From positions 1 through 33,225 of the forward strand of contig JAOUPS010000011.1 of assembly GCA_029879735.1 (NCBI GenBank): 33,225 bases of DNA. The letters are read 5' to 3'. The translations under genes and the position numbers were made by a program. The DNA comes from Candidatus Bathyarchaeota archaeon. GTDB taxonomy: Archaea > Thermoproteota > Bathyarchaeia > Bathyarchaeales > Bathycorpusculaceae. Under the pieces are notes generated by a model, which saw only the letters and a list, made by a program, of their open reading frames with translations, was not told the origin of the DNA and made no database searches. Shown piece by piece: positions 7,619-18,680 of this stretch (position 1 is the stretch's first letter; each line of letters starts with the position of its first letter).

Positions 7619-9043
7619 ATGGATGCGGAATCTGCGAAACTTGATGGACTAAAATGTTTTTTTGAACCTAGAAGTGTTGCGGTTGTCGGTGCCTCACGTA
7701 ACCCCCTCAAGTTCGGCCATTTTCTCCTGAAAAACTTGATCGATTTGGGGTTCAAGGGCGAAGTTTACCCAGTTAACCCTAACGCGGATGAAGTGTTAGG
7801 TTTGCAAGCCTATCCTAGGGTTGATCTTATAGAAGACGATGTTGACTTAGCCATAATAATAGTGCCCGCGTCTTTGGTTCCTCAAGTAATGAAGGATTGT
7901 TCAATAAAACATGTTAAGGGTGTAGTTATCTGCTCGTCTGGTTTTCGCGAAGCCGGTGAGACAGGGCGGAGGCTTGAAGAGGATGTTGTGGCGATTGCAA
8001 AAAAGGCTGGAATTCGTGTTATTGGGCCAAACACAACAGGCATTCTGAACACCTCAAATAACTTCACAACATCCTTCGCGCCACTTCCCAAGCTTAAAAA
8101 AGGCAATGTAGCCTTTATCGCTCAAACTGGTCTGTTCGCGGCAGCTGCTTTTTGGTGGATAGTGTCAAAGCATCCTTTTGGAATAAGCAAGATCGTAGGG
8201 CTTGGAAATAAATCTGACGTAGATGACGCAGAAGTGTTGGAGTATCTAGCTAAGGATGAAGACACGAAGGTTATTGCAATATACATGGAGGGAATAAAGA
8301 ACGGAAGAAGACTCTTTGAGGTGTTCAGGAAAGTTGCTAAGAGCAAGCCTATAATCGTGCTTAAGTCTGGTAGAAGTCCAGCTGGCATGAAAGCATCACT
8401 GTCACATACCGGTTCCATTGCCGTAAAAGATGAAATCTTCGATGCTGTATGTAAACAGACTGGAGTCATACGGGTAAGCGGTGACCTCGAGGAGCTCTTA
8501 GACATAACCAAGGCTTTCGCACTACGATCACTACCTAAAGGAAACAAAGTTGCAATAATCACCGTTACCGGCGCGGGAGGTGTTATGACCGCCGATGAGT
8601 GTGCTAAGCAAGGTTTAAAGCTTGCAACCCTATCCGAAGAAACTCTAAGTCAGATAAGAAGTAATATGCCATCGTGGGCGTCAGTAAGTAATCCAGTCGA
8701 TATCGAACCATTATTTGAGGCTGTTGGGCCCGAAGAGAGTATAAATATAGCCCTCGACGCAGTTTTGGAAGATAAAGACGTCGACAGTATAATTATCTTG
8801 TTTGTTGTCGTGCCAAGGTTTATCCCAATCTTTAATGTGAAAAGAATCGCAAGACGCATAATGGAAAAGCATCACCAACCGAAACCAATTTTGGCCCATC
8901 TCATGGGGTTCAAGGACACTGTAGAATCATACACTGTCCAACTGGAAGGAGAAAACATTCCTATCTACTCTTCCATCGAACAATGTGTCAAAGCCTTGGG
9001 ATCGCTATGGAAGTACAAGCTATATCAGATGAATAACGGTTAA
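7619..9043 (+). CDS. ADP-forming acyl-CoA synthetase, alpha subunit
   Basis: NDP-forming acetyl/acyl-CoA synthetase alpha chain, 474 residues. It makes ATP from ADP, phosphate and an acyl-CoA, via a phosphohistidine. An N-terminal CoA-binding Rossmann domain (SVAVVGASRNPLKFG ... GEVYPVNPNA) precedes two succinyl-CoA-synthetase-like domains. The phosphorylated histidine is His263 in SLSHTGSIA. Variations: GPNTTG replaces the usual GPNC-G loop, and AQTGLFAAAAF stands where SQSG is common. The ATP-grasp beta subunit is neither fused nor adjacent, so it must be encoded elsewhere. A TATA-like TATTAAAA near 7576 precedes the gene. Context suggests it conserves energy at the end of beta-oxidation or amino-acid breakdown. 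The family is clear; the substrate is unknown. Confidence 0.88.
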   Translation: MDAESAKLDGLKCFFEPRSVAVVGASRNPLKFGHFLLKNLIDLGFKGEVYPVNPNADEVLGLQAYPRVDLIEDDVDLAIIIVPASLVPQVMKDCSIKHVKGVVICSSGFREAGETGRRLEEDVVAIAKKAGIRVIGPNTTGILNTSNNFTTSFAPLPKLKKGNVAFIAQTGLFAAAAFWWIVSKHPFGISKIVGLGNKSDVDDAEVLEYLAKDEDTKVIAIYMEGIKNGRRLFEVFRKVAKSKPIIVLKSGRSPAGMKASLSHTGSIAVKDEIFDAVCKQTGVIRVSGDLEELLDITKAFALRSLPKGNKVAIITVTGAGGVMTADECAKQGLKLATLSEETLSQIRSNMPSWASVSNPVDIEPLFEAVGPEESINIALDAVLEDKDVDSIIILFVVVPRFIPIFNVKRIARRIMEKHHQPKPILAHLMGFKDTVESYTVQLEGENIPIYSSIEQCVKALGSLWKYKLYQMNNG

Positions 9044-9090
9044 TGCTCATTTAATGATGTACACGTGCATTGCATGAAAGAAAACAAAGA

Positions 9091-9098
9091 TTTTAATA
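9091..9098 (+). promoter_or_regulatory. TATA-like promoter of first enoyl-CoA hydratase
   Basis: TTTTAATA predicts a transcript start near 9118-9122. That is after the first possible GTG start (9103) and before the GGGTG ribosome site at 9123-9127. Confidence 0.4.
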
Positions 9099-9135
9099 GC
9101 CAGTGGCGTTGAATCGGAAACTGGGTGTAACTGCT

Positions 9136-9909
9136 TTGGTGCTTGAGTGTACCTTGTACCAGAAAAGGGGCTCTATAGCATGGATAACACTAAATCGGCC
9201 GCATGTACTTAACGCGCTGAATAGAAAGTTATGGCGCGAGATATATGAAAACTTGGATCATGCTGAAAAAGATGAGGAAATACGTGTCATCATAATTACA
9301 GGGGCGGGCAGAGCCTTTTGCGCTGGAGATGATATAAAGGAAGTGATTAGCTTAGAATCTCTGGAGGAAGCAAAAGCTTTCTTTTTAGATTTCGCCACGC
9401 CAACCATAACGAAGATTGTGCAATTGCCAAAACCAATAATAGCAGCAGTGAATGGACCTGCTTACGGCGGGGGATGCGAAATCGCAATGCTATGCGATCT
9501 TGTGGTTGCTTCTGAAAAAGCTACCTTCGCCGTTCCCGAAGCACTCATTGGCGCCATTCCACCTGTAGCCGCAGTGATTGGTGCAGATCTTGTTGGAAAA
9601 CTTAACATTAATATGATGATGTTAACCGGCGAACCTGTAACAGCCGAGGAAGCCAAACTAATTGGACTCGTGAATAAAGTCGTTCCTGCCGAGGAACTGA
9701 GGCTAGCTGCTGAAAACCTCGCAAAAACTACAATGCAAGCCGCACCATCATCAGTCAAGGTAATAAAGAAGTTACTGTACCAACGATTTAAACGTGAAGG
9801 ACTAAAAGAAGCCGTGGAAGAGCTGATTAACATTGTGCAGTCTGATGAAGGAAAAGAAGGGCATAGAGCCTTTGTAGAAAAAAGACAGCCCGAATGGGCC
9901 AAGTCTTAA
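9136..9909 (+). CDS. Enoyl-CoA hydratase/isomerase family protein
   Basis: Crotonase-family enzyme of about 257 residues; it hydrates trans-2-enoyl-CoA in beta-oxidation. Visible motifs are ITLNRPHVLNALN near the N-terminus, the oxyanion-hole segment FCAGDDIKEV, and the catalytic pair equivalent to rat Glu144 (GGGCE) and Glu164 (VPEALIG). The C-terminus ends FVEKRQPEW, the usual form. The frame is open from GTG 9103, but the TATA-like box at 9091-9098 and GGGTG at 9123-9127 favour TTG 9136 or GTG 9139, which also gives the normal family N-terminus. It is convergent with the second hydratase, with a 43-nt gap. Confidence 0.88.
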   Translation: MVLECTLYQKRGSIAWITLNRPHVLNALNRKLWREIYENLDHAEKDEEIRVIIITGAGRAFCAGDDIKEVISLESLEEAKAFFLDFATPTITKIVQLPKPIIAAVNGPAYGGGCEIAMLCDLVVASEKATFAVPEALIGAIPPVAAVIGADLVGKLNINMMMLTGEPVTAEEAKLIGLVNKVVPAEELRLAAENLAKTTMQAAPSSVKVIKKLLYQRFKREGLKEAVEELINIVQSDEGKEGHRAFVEKRQPEWAKS

Positions 9910-9952
9910 CCCGCAGGGGTTTGAACATCAGAGGAAATTGGGATTTGAGCAT

Positions 9953-10756
9953 TTACGGCATGATGCCGGTGAATTTTCTAGGTTTCGTTTTTCTTTTCTC
10001 TAAGAAATCTTTACATCGTTCCCTAAATTCTTCAGATGCCCACACCATAGACGTGATGTCCCTTGCAATCATCATGTTTAACATCGCTAGGTCCGTCCAA
10101 AATTTCAAACCCGACTTCATCACTCTAAACGCTTGCGGGCTAGCATTGTCTATTATGTCAGTGGCTAGGTTTCTGGTTTCTTCCTCGACTTTTTCATCTT
10201 CAACAACTCTGTTCACAAGTCCTATACGGTAGGCTTCTTCAGCGGAGAGAAGTCTTCCCGTGAAAAGCATCTCTCTTGCTCTTTTTTCGCCAACTATCAG
10301 GGGTAGAAGCTGGACACCGACACCCATGGCTGTTGAGCCCACAAGGATCTCTGGCTGGCCCAACTTAGCAGATCTTCCAGCAACCACCAAGTCGCAAACC
10401 ATCGCGATTTCGTGCCCTCCAGCCACGCAGGCTCCCTTAACAGCAGCTATCACAGGCTTGCCAGTTTCCCTTATTATCTCAATAACTCTCCAATAGGCTT
10501 TCATCCACCTGAGACCCTGTTCAAAGTCGCCTTTCATCAATTCTTTCACATCAGCCCCAGCGGAGAACGCTTTACCAACACCTGTAACCAATAATGCTTG
10601 CACCACATCGTCTTTGTCAGCTTCAACCAGAGCTTCATGAAATTCATTCAACATCTTCAAGTGTAGAATGTTAAGTCTTTCAGGGTAGTTCAGCTTGATC
10701 CATAAAAGTCTCTCATCTTCCACGTCCTTTTCCACAATTATCCTCTCGTATGTCAT
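9953..10756 (-). CDS. Enoyl-CoA hydratase/isomerase family protein (second paralog)
   Basis: Crotonase-fold protein of 267 residues, quite diverged from the hydratase on the other side. It keeps the oxyanion-hole segment FSAGADVKEL and both glutamates (GGHE and GQPEILVG). The usual IPG-GGTQ stretch after the second glutamate is replaced by STAMGVGVQ, which may alter substrate. ATG 10756 overlaps the stop of the upstream dehydrogenase gene by 4 nt (ATGA), with AAGGTGGTG just before it. The two are therefore translationally coupled, and an upstream in-frame start that would add 10 residues is unlikely. The coupling implies consecutive steps: hydration here, then oxidation by the dehydrogenase. 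Confidence 0.88.
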   Translation of the reverse strand: MTYERIIVEKDVEDERLLWIKLNYPERLNILHLKMLNEFHEALVEADKDDVVQALLVTGVGKAFSAGADVKELMKGDFEQGLRWMKAYWRVIEIIRETGKPVIAAVKGACVAGGHEIAMVCDLVVAGRSAKLGQPEILVGSTAMGVGVQLLPLIVGEKRAREMLFTGRLLSAEEAYRIGLVNRVVEDEKVEEETRNLATDIIDNASPQAFRVMKSGLKFWTDLAMLNMMIARDITSMVWASEEFRERCKDFLEKRKTKPRKFTGIMP

Positions 10757-11655
10757 GGGTTCACCACCTTGAAGTAGTCCCGGCATCCCCCTCTGCTTCC
10801 CGGTTTAAATCGTGGGTCTCCGATGTACCCGCTCAGCACAAGTTTTCTCAGTGTCAACGGAGGCTTATATTGTGGTTCCCTTGTCAGGCTGTAAATGTAT
10901 TCCCCTATGTGAAGCATCGTGTCTAATCCAATCAAGTCCATGAGTTCAAAGGGGCCTTGCGGATGCCTAAAAGCAAGCTTCGTCATCTCATCTATATCAT
11001 TTATCTCTGCCAATCCTGCCTCAAAGAGTCTAATCGCTTCGTAGAGATAGGCGGTGATAAACCGCGTTGTGTAGAATCCTGGACCATCTTTGGCTTCTAT
11101 CGGGGTCTTTCCAAGTTTTTTGGACAGTTCAAATGTAAGGTTAAAGGTTTCATCGGATGTCAGTGAACCTCTAACAACCTCTATCAACGGCATCACTGGA
11201 GCAGGGTTGAACCAATGCATCCCAACAAATCTGTCCTTACGCTTCACAGTTGTGGCAAGTTCGGTTATCAGTATACCCGAAGTGTTAGAGGCAAACACCG
11301 TTTTTTCCGGGCATTTTTCGTCTAAAAGCCGGAAGATCTTTTTCTTCAACTCCGGATTCTCTGGGACGGCTTCGATGACAACATCGACTTTCTTAGAGAA
11401 CTCATCATAATCGGTTGTTGTCTTAATCCTCTTCATAATTTCGTTAACTTGATTCATGTTTAGTTTCCCCCTCTCAACGAGCTTCATAAGTCCAAAAGGG
11501 CCGTCTCTAATCAATCCCAGTGCTTTTTCAAGGATGTCTCTGTCCACATCTATGAGATAGACTGCGAAGCCTGTCTTGATGCACGTTTGAGCAATTCCAT
11601 GACCCATAGTCCCCGCTCCAACAACTCCAATTACTTCAACATTTTCAATCTTCAA
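10753..11655 (-). CDS. 3-hydroxyacyl-CoA dehydrogenase
   Basis: NAD-dependent oxidation of 3-hydroxyacyl-CoA to 3-ketoacyl-CoA; 300 residues, the size of a stand-alone HBD/HCDH enzyme. The Rossmann motif GVVGAGTMGHGIAQ is at residues 10-23. ASNTSGI, the catalytic histidine segment GMHWFNPAPVMPLIEVV, and the C-terminal domain with GPGFYTTR are all present. Start is TTG 11655, preceded by GGTGAT about 7 nt upstream; the nearby ATG is out of frame and meets a stop at once. GATATAAG near 11703-11710 reads CTTATATC on the minus strand and may be its TATA box. It is first in a two-gene unit with the second enoyl-CoA hydratase. Confidence 0.92.
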   Translation of the reverse strand: MKIENVEVIGVVGAGTMGHGIAQTCIKTGFAVYLIDVDRDILEKALGLIRDGPFGLMKLVERGKLNMNQVNEIMKRIKTTTDYDEFSKKVDVVIEAVPENPELKKKIFRLLDEKCPEKTVFASNTSGILITELATTVKRKDRFVGMHWFNPAPVMPLIEVVRGSLTSDETFNLTFELSKKLGKTPIEAKDGPGFYTTRFITAYLYEAIRLFEAGLAEINDIDEMTKLAFRHPQGPFELMDLIGLDTMLHIGEYIYSLTREPQYKPPLTLRKLVLSGYIGDPRFKPGSRGGCRDYFKVVNP

Positions 11656-11850
11656 GACATATCACCTGTACGTGGAGTGAAATGTATGCTATGTTAGGGA
11701 GTGATATAAGAAATTTTACGTTGGAAATGTAATCCCGAATATGGAAACAAGATAAGCGTAAAGTCCTTATGAAAGCATGAAATAGTAAAGGTTTTGTTGT
11801 TTACAAACAATCTAATAAATAACTATTAGCTCTTTTGGGGTTCGATTGAA

Positions 11851-12786
11851 ATGGAGAATTTAGAGTTGGTGATTATAGGAGCAGGTCCCGCAGGTTTAGC
11901 GGCTGGGATTTATGGAGCAAGAAGTGAACTAAAAACGCTAATTTTGGAGGAAAAGATGGCTGGGGGCACAACAGCAGACGCTCCGTTAATCGAGAATTAC
12001 CCGGGTTTCCAAAGCATAAGCGGACAGGAACTTGCACAGAAAATGGCGACTCATTGCAGAAGTGTCGGCGTAGAAATTCACGAACTGGAAAGAGTTGTGA
12101 GTTCAGACCTTAAAGGTGAGAGGAAAAGGGTGAAAACAGACAAGGCAACATATGAAGCCCAAGCAGTCATTATTGCTACTGGGACACATTACCTGGAACT
12201 TGGCATTCCAGGCGAAAAAGAGTTCCGTGGAAGGGGTGCAAGCTACTGCGGAGTATGCGATGGGCCTCTATTCAAGAACAAGCGTGTCCTCGTGGTTGGC
12301 GGCGGCAACTCAGCAGTAACAACAGCCCTTTACATTGCTGAACTGGCGTCTGAGGTCAAGCTGGCTCATCGAAGGAAGACGCTGAGAGCTGAAGAAACCC
12401 TTGTAGATGCGTTGAAGAGCAAAAGTAACGTGGAAATCTTGTGGAATACAGAAGTGAAGGAAATTGAGGGTACAAACGTTGTCGGCAAGGCATTATTGTT
12501 TGATAATGAAACCGGAGAAACGAAGGAGTTAGGGGTTGACGGCATCTTCATTCAGGTTGGAGAAGCACCCAACAGCCAGCTGGCAAAAAAAGCCGGAGTG
12601 AACGTTAACGGGGAAGGCTACATAATAGTTGAAGTGAGACAACGAACGAACATTGCCGGAGTCTACGCTGCTGGCGACGTTACAAATCACCCTGTTAAGC
12701 AGGTTGGAACGGCTGTTGGACAGGGCATAACAGCAGCCCTTGAAGCATATGGCTACATCAGACAACCATACTACTACAGAGGATAA
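11851..12786 (+). CDS. trxB: Thioredoxin reductase-like flavoprotein
   Basis: Low-molecular-weight thioredoxin reductase family, 311 residues. The FAD motif GAGPAG is at 10-15, the redox pair Cys133/Cys136 in CGVCDGP (usually CATCDG), the NAD(P)H motif GGGNSA, and HRRKTLRAEE, whose arginines resemble the NADPH-type pattern. The C-terminal FAD motif GVYAAGDV is intact. It should pass electrons from NAD(P)H to a dithiol protein, but no thioredoxin gene adjoins. TAATAAATAA at 11813-11822 is a likely TATA box, leaving a very short leader. It lies 116 nt ahead of the hdrA-like gene, which has its own TATA box. Its place next to Hdr genes suggests a thiol/disulfide link, an inference. Confidence 0.88.
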   Translation: MENLELVIIGAGPAGLAAGIYGARSELKTLILEEKMAGGTTADAPLIENYPGFQSISGQELAQKMATHCRSVGVEIHELERVVSSDLKGERKRVKTDKATYEAQAVIIATGTHYLELGIPGEKEFRGRGASYCGVCDGPLFKNKRVLVVGGGNSAVTTALYIAELASEVKLAHRRKTLRAEETLVDALKSKSNVEILWNTEVKEIEGTNVVGKALLFDNETGETKELGVDGIFIQVGEAPNSQLAKKAGVNVNGEGYIIVEVRQRTNIAGVYAAGDVTNHPVKQVGTAVGQGITAALEAYGYIRQPYYYRG

Positions 12787-12845
12787 CTTCATGGTTTGCG
12801 TTATCCTTTTTTTATACGTCAAAGATGCGCTAAGCTTAGCGTAAT

Positions 12846-12853
12846 CTATATAC
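12846..12853 (+). promoter_or_regulatory. TATA-like promoter of the hdrA-nfn operon
   Basis: CTATATAC, giving a predicted start near 12873-12877. This is downstream of the first open-frame TTG (12855), so it supports TTG 12903 as the true start of the hdrA-like gene. Confidence 0.45.
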
Positions 12854-12902
12854 ATTGAAATGTTCTTCTAAAGCGTGTGTACAGACATGCGAGGAATTAA
12901 CC

Positions 12903-14216
12903 TTGAGTAACAATGCTGTAATTGTGGTTGGCGGAGGCATAGCCGGAATGCAAGCGTCCTTGGACCTTGCCGACCGAGGGCTCACAGTCTATCTCGTGGA
13001 GAAATCCCAAAGCATCGGAGGACGAATGGCTCAGCTTGACAAGACCTTTCCAACAATGGATTGTTCGATATGCATACTTGCCCCAAAAATGATCGAGTGC
13101 TTCCGCCACCCAAACATCAAACTGTTCACATGCTCAGAAGTAAAAGAAGTTACTGGTTCAGCTGGAAGCTTCCAAGTAAAGGTTTTGAAAAACCCCAGAT
13201 TTATTGATGCAGACAAATGTACTGGCTGCGGTACATGCACAGAAAAGTGTCCCGTTAAAGTGCCAAACGAATTCGACATGGGCATGGGAACGCGAAAAGC
13301 CATCTATATGCCTTTCCCGCAAGCAGTACCCCGCATAGCCACAATAGACAAAGACCGCTGCTTATACTTTCGAAAAGGAATATGCAGAGTGTGCGAAAAA
13401 TTCTGCCCAGCGAACGCAATCAACTTCGACCAAAAGCCTGAAGAAACAACACTCGATGTTTCAAGCATTATACTGGCCACAGGACTAGACCTCTATGATC
13501 CTGCGTCCATAAGCGAGTACGGGTATAAACGCTACAAGAATGTTCTTTTGTCACTGGAATTTGAAAGGCTCATCAACGCTTCCGGACCGACTCGTGGAGA
13601 AATTTTGAGGCCCTCGGATAGAAAGCACCCTCACAGAATAGTTTTCATACAATGTGTTGGCTCAAGAACCTCGCAGAAGGGATTCCCTTACTGCTCCAGC
13701 GTCTGTTGTATGTACGCCACAAAAGAAGCAATTCTCGTAAGAGAACACAACCCAGAATGTGAAGTTTACATCCTCTATATGGATCTAAGAGTGTTCGGGA
13801 AACGATTCCAAGAATTCGTCAGCAGAGCCAAAGACGAGTGGGCTGTTAAATACGTTAATGGGCGACCATCTGCGATTATGGAAGATCCGGAAACAAGGGA
13901 TCTCTTGATTCGATACCAAAACGTTATGGATGGAAAGATAGAAGAGTTACGTGCAGGTTTAGTTGTCCTCTGTCCGGCTTTAATTCCAAGAAAAGACAAT
14001 AAGGTTCTAGCCAAAATTTTGGACTTGGAATTAAATGAACATGATTTCTTCAAAACGAATGACCCCTTGCTTACGTCAGTTAAAACAAACATACCCGGAA
14101 TCTTCGTTTGTGGCTTTTGTCAAGCACCTAGGGACATTTCTGAGTCAGTTACGCAAGCCAGTGCAGCGGCAGCCGAAGCCGCGGAGGTAGCTGTATCTGC
14201 TATTGCCGGGAGATAG
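12903..14216 (+). CDS. hdrA: HdrA/QmoA-like flavoprotein
   Basis: Short HdrA-family flavoprotein of 437 residues; full HdrA is about 650. The FAD core starts at once with VVGGGIAGMQASLDLA and the hallmark GGRMAQLDKTFPTMDCS and CILAPKM. The inserted ferredoxin domain is present: CTGCGTCTEKCP, then C-x8-C-x2-C-x3-C in the KDRCLYF...CRVCEKFCP segment. The conserved FIQCVGSR and YCSSVCCMYATKEA cysteine cluster follows. The N-terminal HdrA domain and the C-terminal ferredoxin are missing; the next gene supplies both. TTG 12903 has GAGG 8 nt upstream and follows the TATA box at 12846. By length and partner it resembles QmoA. Inferred role: FAD hub of a soluble, possibly bifurcating complex with the next three products. 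Confidence 0.85.
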   Translation: MSNNAVIVVGGGIAGMQASLDLADRGLTVYLVEKSQSIGGRMAQLDKTFPTMDCSICILAPKMIECFRHPNIKLFTCSEVKEVTGSAGSFQVKVLKNPRFIDADKCTGCGTCTEKCPVKVPNEFDMGMGTRKAIYMPFPQAVPRIATIDKDRCLYFRKGICRVCEKFCPANAINFDQKPEETTLDVSSIILATGLDLYDPASISEYGYKRYKNVLLSLEFERLINASGPTRGEILRPSDRKHPHRIVFIQCVGSRTSQKGFPYCSSVCCMYATKEAILVREHNPECEVYILYMDLRVFGKRFQEFVSRAKDEWAVKYVNGRPSAIMEDPETRDLLIRYQNVMDGKIEELRAGLVVLCPALIPRKDNKVLAKILDLELNEHDFFKTNDPLLTSVKTNIPGIFVCGFCQAPRDISESVTQASAAAAEAAEVAVSAIAGR

Positions 14217-14220
14217 CCAG

Positions 14221-16356
14221 ATGGAAAAGAACAAAGAACTAAGAATTGGGATTTTCGTCTGTCATTGTGGTTTCAACATCGGTGGAGTGGTTGATGTCCC
14301 AGAGGTTGTGGAGTATGCCAAAACTTTGCCTAATGTTGTTTGCGCCGAAGAAAACCTTTACGCATGCTCATCCGCTGGATTAAACCTCATCAAAGAATGC
14401 ATAAACAAGCATAGTCTAAACCGCGTTATTGTTGCATCTTGCACGCCTGGAACCCATGAACCCCTTTTCAGAAACACATGTGAAGAAGCTGGCTTAAACA
14501 AATACCTTTTCGAAATGGTCAACATACGAGAGCACTCTTCATGGGTTCACATGCAACATCCAAAAGAAGCAACAGAGAAAGCCAAGGACCTTATCAGAAT
14601 GGCTGTCGCAAAAGCAAGCTATCTTAAACCACAGATAGAGTCAGAACTTGAGATAAACCCCTCAGCTTTGGTGATCGGAGGGGGAATAGCTGGAATGAGT
14701 GTAGCCATGTCCCTTGCAAGACAAGGCTTCAATGTTCACTTGGTTGAAAAAGAAGCAGAACTTGGCGGAATGATAAGACGCTTATATAAGCTCCAACCCA
14801 CTGAGCGTGACGCCTCAGAAGTTCTTCGAGAAGCCGTTACAGCCGTAAAGGCTAACAAGAACATACACGTACACATGTCAACCCTAGTTAAAGAAGTGGA
14901 AGGCTTCATTGGAAACTTTGACGTAAAGCTTCAAGAGAAGGATTCAAACGAACTTGAGCAAATCAACGTGGGAACAATGATCGTGGCTACTGGAGCTGAG
15001 GCGTTCAAGCCTGTGGGAATGTATGGATATGGGGAAGATGAGAACGTTGTGACACAGTTAGAACTTGAACGGCTTCTCAAAAAGGGTGAACTAAGCGAAC
15101 CCAAAAGAGTTGTTATGATCCAATGTGTCGGAGCCAGAGAAAAAACTGGCAGAACATATTGTTCTAGAATATGTTGCATGGTAGCCCTCAACAATGCACT
15201 ACTTCTCAAAAAATTGTATCCGAATGTTGAGGTTAGCATTCTTTTCCGCGACCTGCAAACTTACGGAGAGTATGAAGATTTTTACCGTGAGGCAAGGGCG
15301 AACTTCATCAACTTCATCCGTTATGATCAGGATAGACCTCCAAAAGTCGCCTTAAAACCTGATGGGAAATTAATCGTTACAGTTTATGACTCGTATTTAA
15401 GCGCTGAAATCGAGATGGACAGCGACTTGGTTGTTCTGTCAACGCCTCTAGTTCAGCATGAGGATGGAAGAAAGCTTTCTCCTGTACTTAAGGTGCCCTT
15501 GGGTACCGATGGCTTCTTCTTCGAGGCGCATCCGAAATTGAGACCCGTTGACTTTACATCAGAGGGGATATACGTTTGCGGCACAGCCCACGGCCCGAAA
15601 GACGTGCCTGAGAGCATCGCCCAGGCTTACGCTGCCGCGTCAAGAGCAGCCATTCCCATGGCTCTGAGGAGGGTAAAGGCTGGAGCCATCAAGGCGACCG
15701 TTGACAAGGATGTGTGTGTCAACTGTGACGCCTGTGTGGTTTCGTGTATCTTTAACGCCATCGACGCTGAACCCTTTGGATTGCCCAGCATCATTGAAGC
15801 CAACTGCAAGGGCTGTGGAGTCTGTGCGGCGGAGTGTCCTATGGCTGCCATGCAACTCGCACACTTCACTGATCAACAGATCGTCGCAGCCATTGAAGCC
15901 CTCTTCAAACCGAAGAAGCTTGTGACTTCAAGCGGAAGTTTCGAGCCCATAGTTTTGTGTTTTGCGTGTCAATGGTGTTCCTATGGCGCTGCTGACCTCG
16001 CAGGAGTTTCGAGGATTCAGTATCCGCCAAACGTTCGAATCCTGAGAGTTCCTTGTAGCGGCAGGGTTGACGTGCTTCATGTTCTGAAGGCTTTTCAGAA
16101 CGGTGCCGACGGAGTCATCGTAACTGGCTGCCACATTGGCGATTGTCACTACATAGACGGAAACTTGAAGGCCAAAGACAGAATCGACGCATTGAAGAAG
16201 TCTCTAAAGGCTCTGGATATAGACCCAGAACGCCTAGAGATAGGCTTTGCCTCGTCTTCTGAGGGACACAGATTTGCAGAGATGATGACGAACTTTGTGG
16301 AAAAGATACGGAGACTTGGACCGAATCCTTTAACAGTTAAGGGAGGGGTCGGCTAA
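14221..16356 (+). CDS. HdrA-MvhD fusion flavoprotein (QmoB-like)
   Basis: 711 residues. The N-terminal HdrA domain (IGIFVCHCGFNIGG, then SCTPGTHEPLFRNTC) is followed by FAD binding from about residue 150 (VIGGGIAGMSVAMSLA), here without the inserted ferredoxin. QCVGAR and CSRICCMVALNNA follow. A two-cluster ferredoxin lies at about 493-545 (CVNCDACVVSC and CKGCGVCAAECP). An MvhD/FlpD domain with a [2Fe-2S] site is at about 578-700 (CFACQWCSYGAADLAG, PCSGRVD, GCHIGDCHY). HdrA proteins usually have a cysteine where this one reads REHSSWVH. The order HdrA-short then HdrA-MvhD is that of qmoA-qmoB. Start ATG 14221 has GGGAGA 7 nt upstream and is 4 nt past the previous stop. Confidence 0.87.
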   Translation: MEKNKELRIGIFVCHCGFNIGGVVDVPEVVEYAKTLPNVVCAEENLYACSSAGLNLIKECINKHSLNRVIVASCTPGTHEPLFRNTCEEAGLNKYLFEMVNIREHSSWVHMQHPKEATEKAKDLIRMAVAKASYLKPQIESELEINPSALVIGGGIAGMSVAMSLARQGFNVHLVEKEAELGGMIRRLYKLQPTERDASEVLREAVTAVKANKNIHVHMSTLVKEVEGFIGNFDVKLQEKDSNELEQINVGTMIVATGAEAFKPVGMYGYGEDENVVTQLELERLLKKGELSEPKRVVMIQCVGAREKTGRTYCSRICCMVALNNALLLKKLYPNVEVSILFRDLQTYGEYEDFYREARANFINFIRYDQDRPPKVALKPDGKLIVTVYDSYLSAEIEMDSDLVVLSTPLVQHEDGRKLSPVLKVPLGTDGFFFEAHPKLRPVDFTSEGIYVCGTAHGPKDVPESIAQAYAAASRAAIPMALRRVKAGAIKATVDKDVCVNCDACVVSCIFNAIDAEPFGLPSIIEANCKGCGVCAAECPMAAMQLAHFTDQQIVAAIEALFKPKKLVTSSGSFEPIVLCFACQWCSYGAADLAGVSRIQYPPNVRILRVPCSGRVDVLHVLKAFQNGADGVIVTGCHIGDCHYIDGNLKAKDRIDALKKSLKALDIDPERLEIGFASSSEGHRFAEMMTNFVEKIRRLGPNPLTVKGGVG

Positions 16357-16357
16357 C

Positions 16358-18582
<2,225 letters not shown>

Positions 18583-18661
18583 GCGAACAAGACAACACCA
18601 CAGAATTGACTTACGATTTCATATAAACATGCACTAGAATAAATAATGGAACCTTGTTTTG

Positions 18662-18674
18662 ACAGTTGAACTGT
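18662..18674. terminator. Inverted repeat between convergent genes
   Basis: ACAGTT-G-AACTGT, six perfect pairs around one base, lies in the ~100-nt gap between nfnB and the convergent PhoU-like gene. The loop is too short for an ordinary hairpin, so a protein-binding palindrome is as likely as a terminator. Confidence 0.25.
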
Positions 18675-18680
18675 GCAATT

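Noticed and set aside
12855-12902. Cysteine-bearing 16-residue N-terminal extension of the HdrA-like protein
   Set aside because: The TATA box at 12846-12853 would place the transcript start after the first TTG, and TTG 12903 has a proper GAGG.
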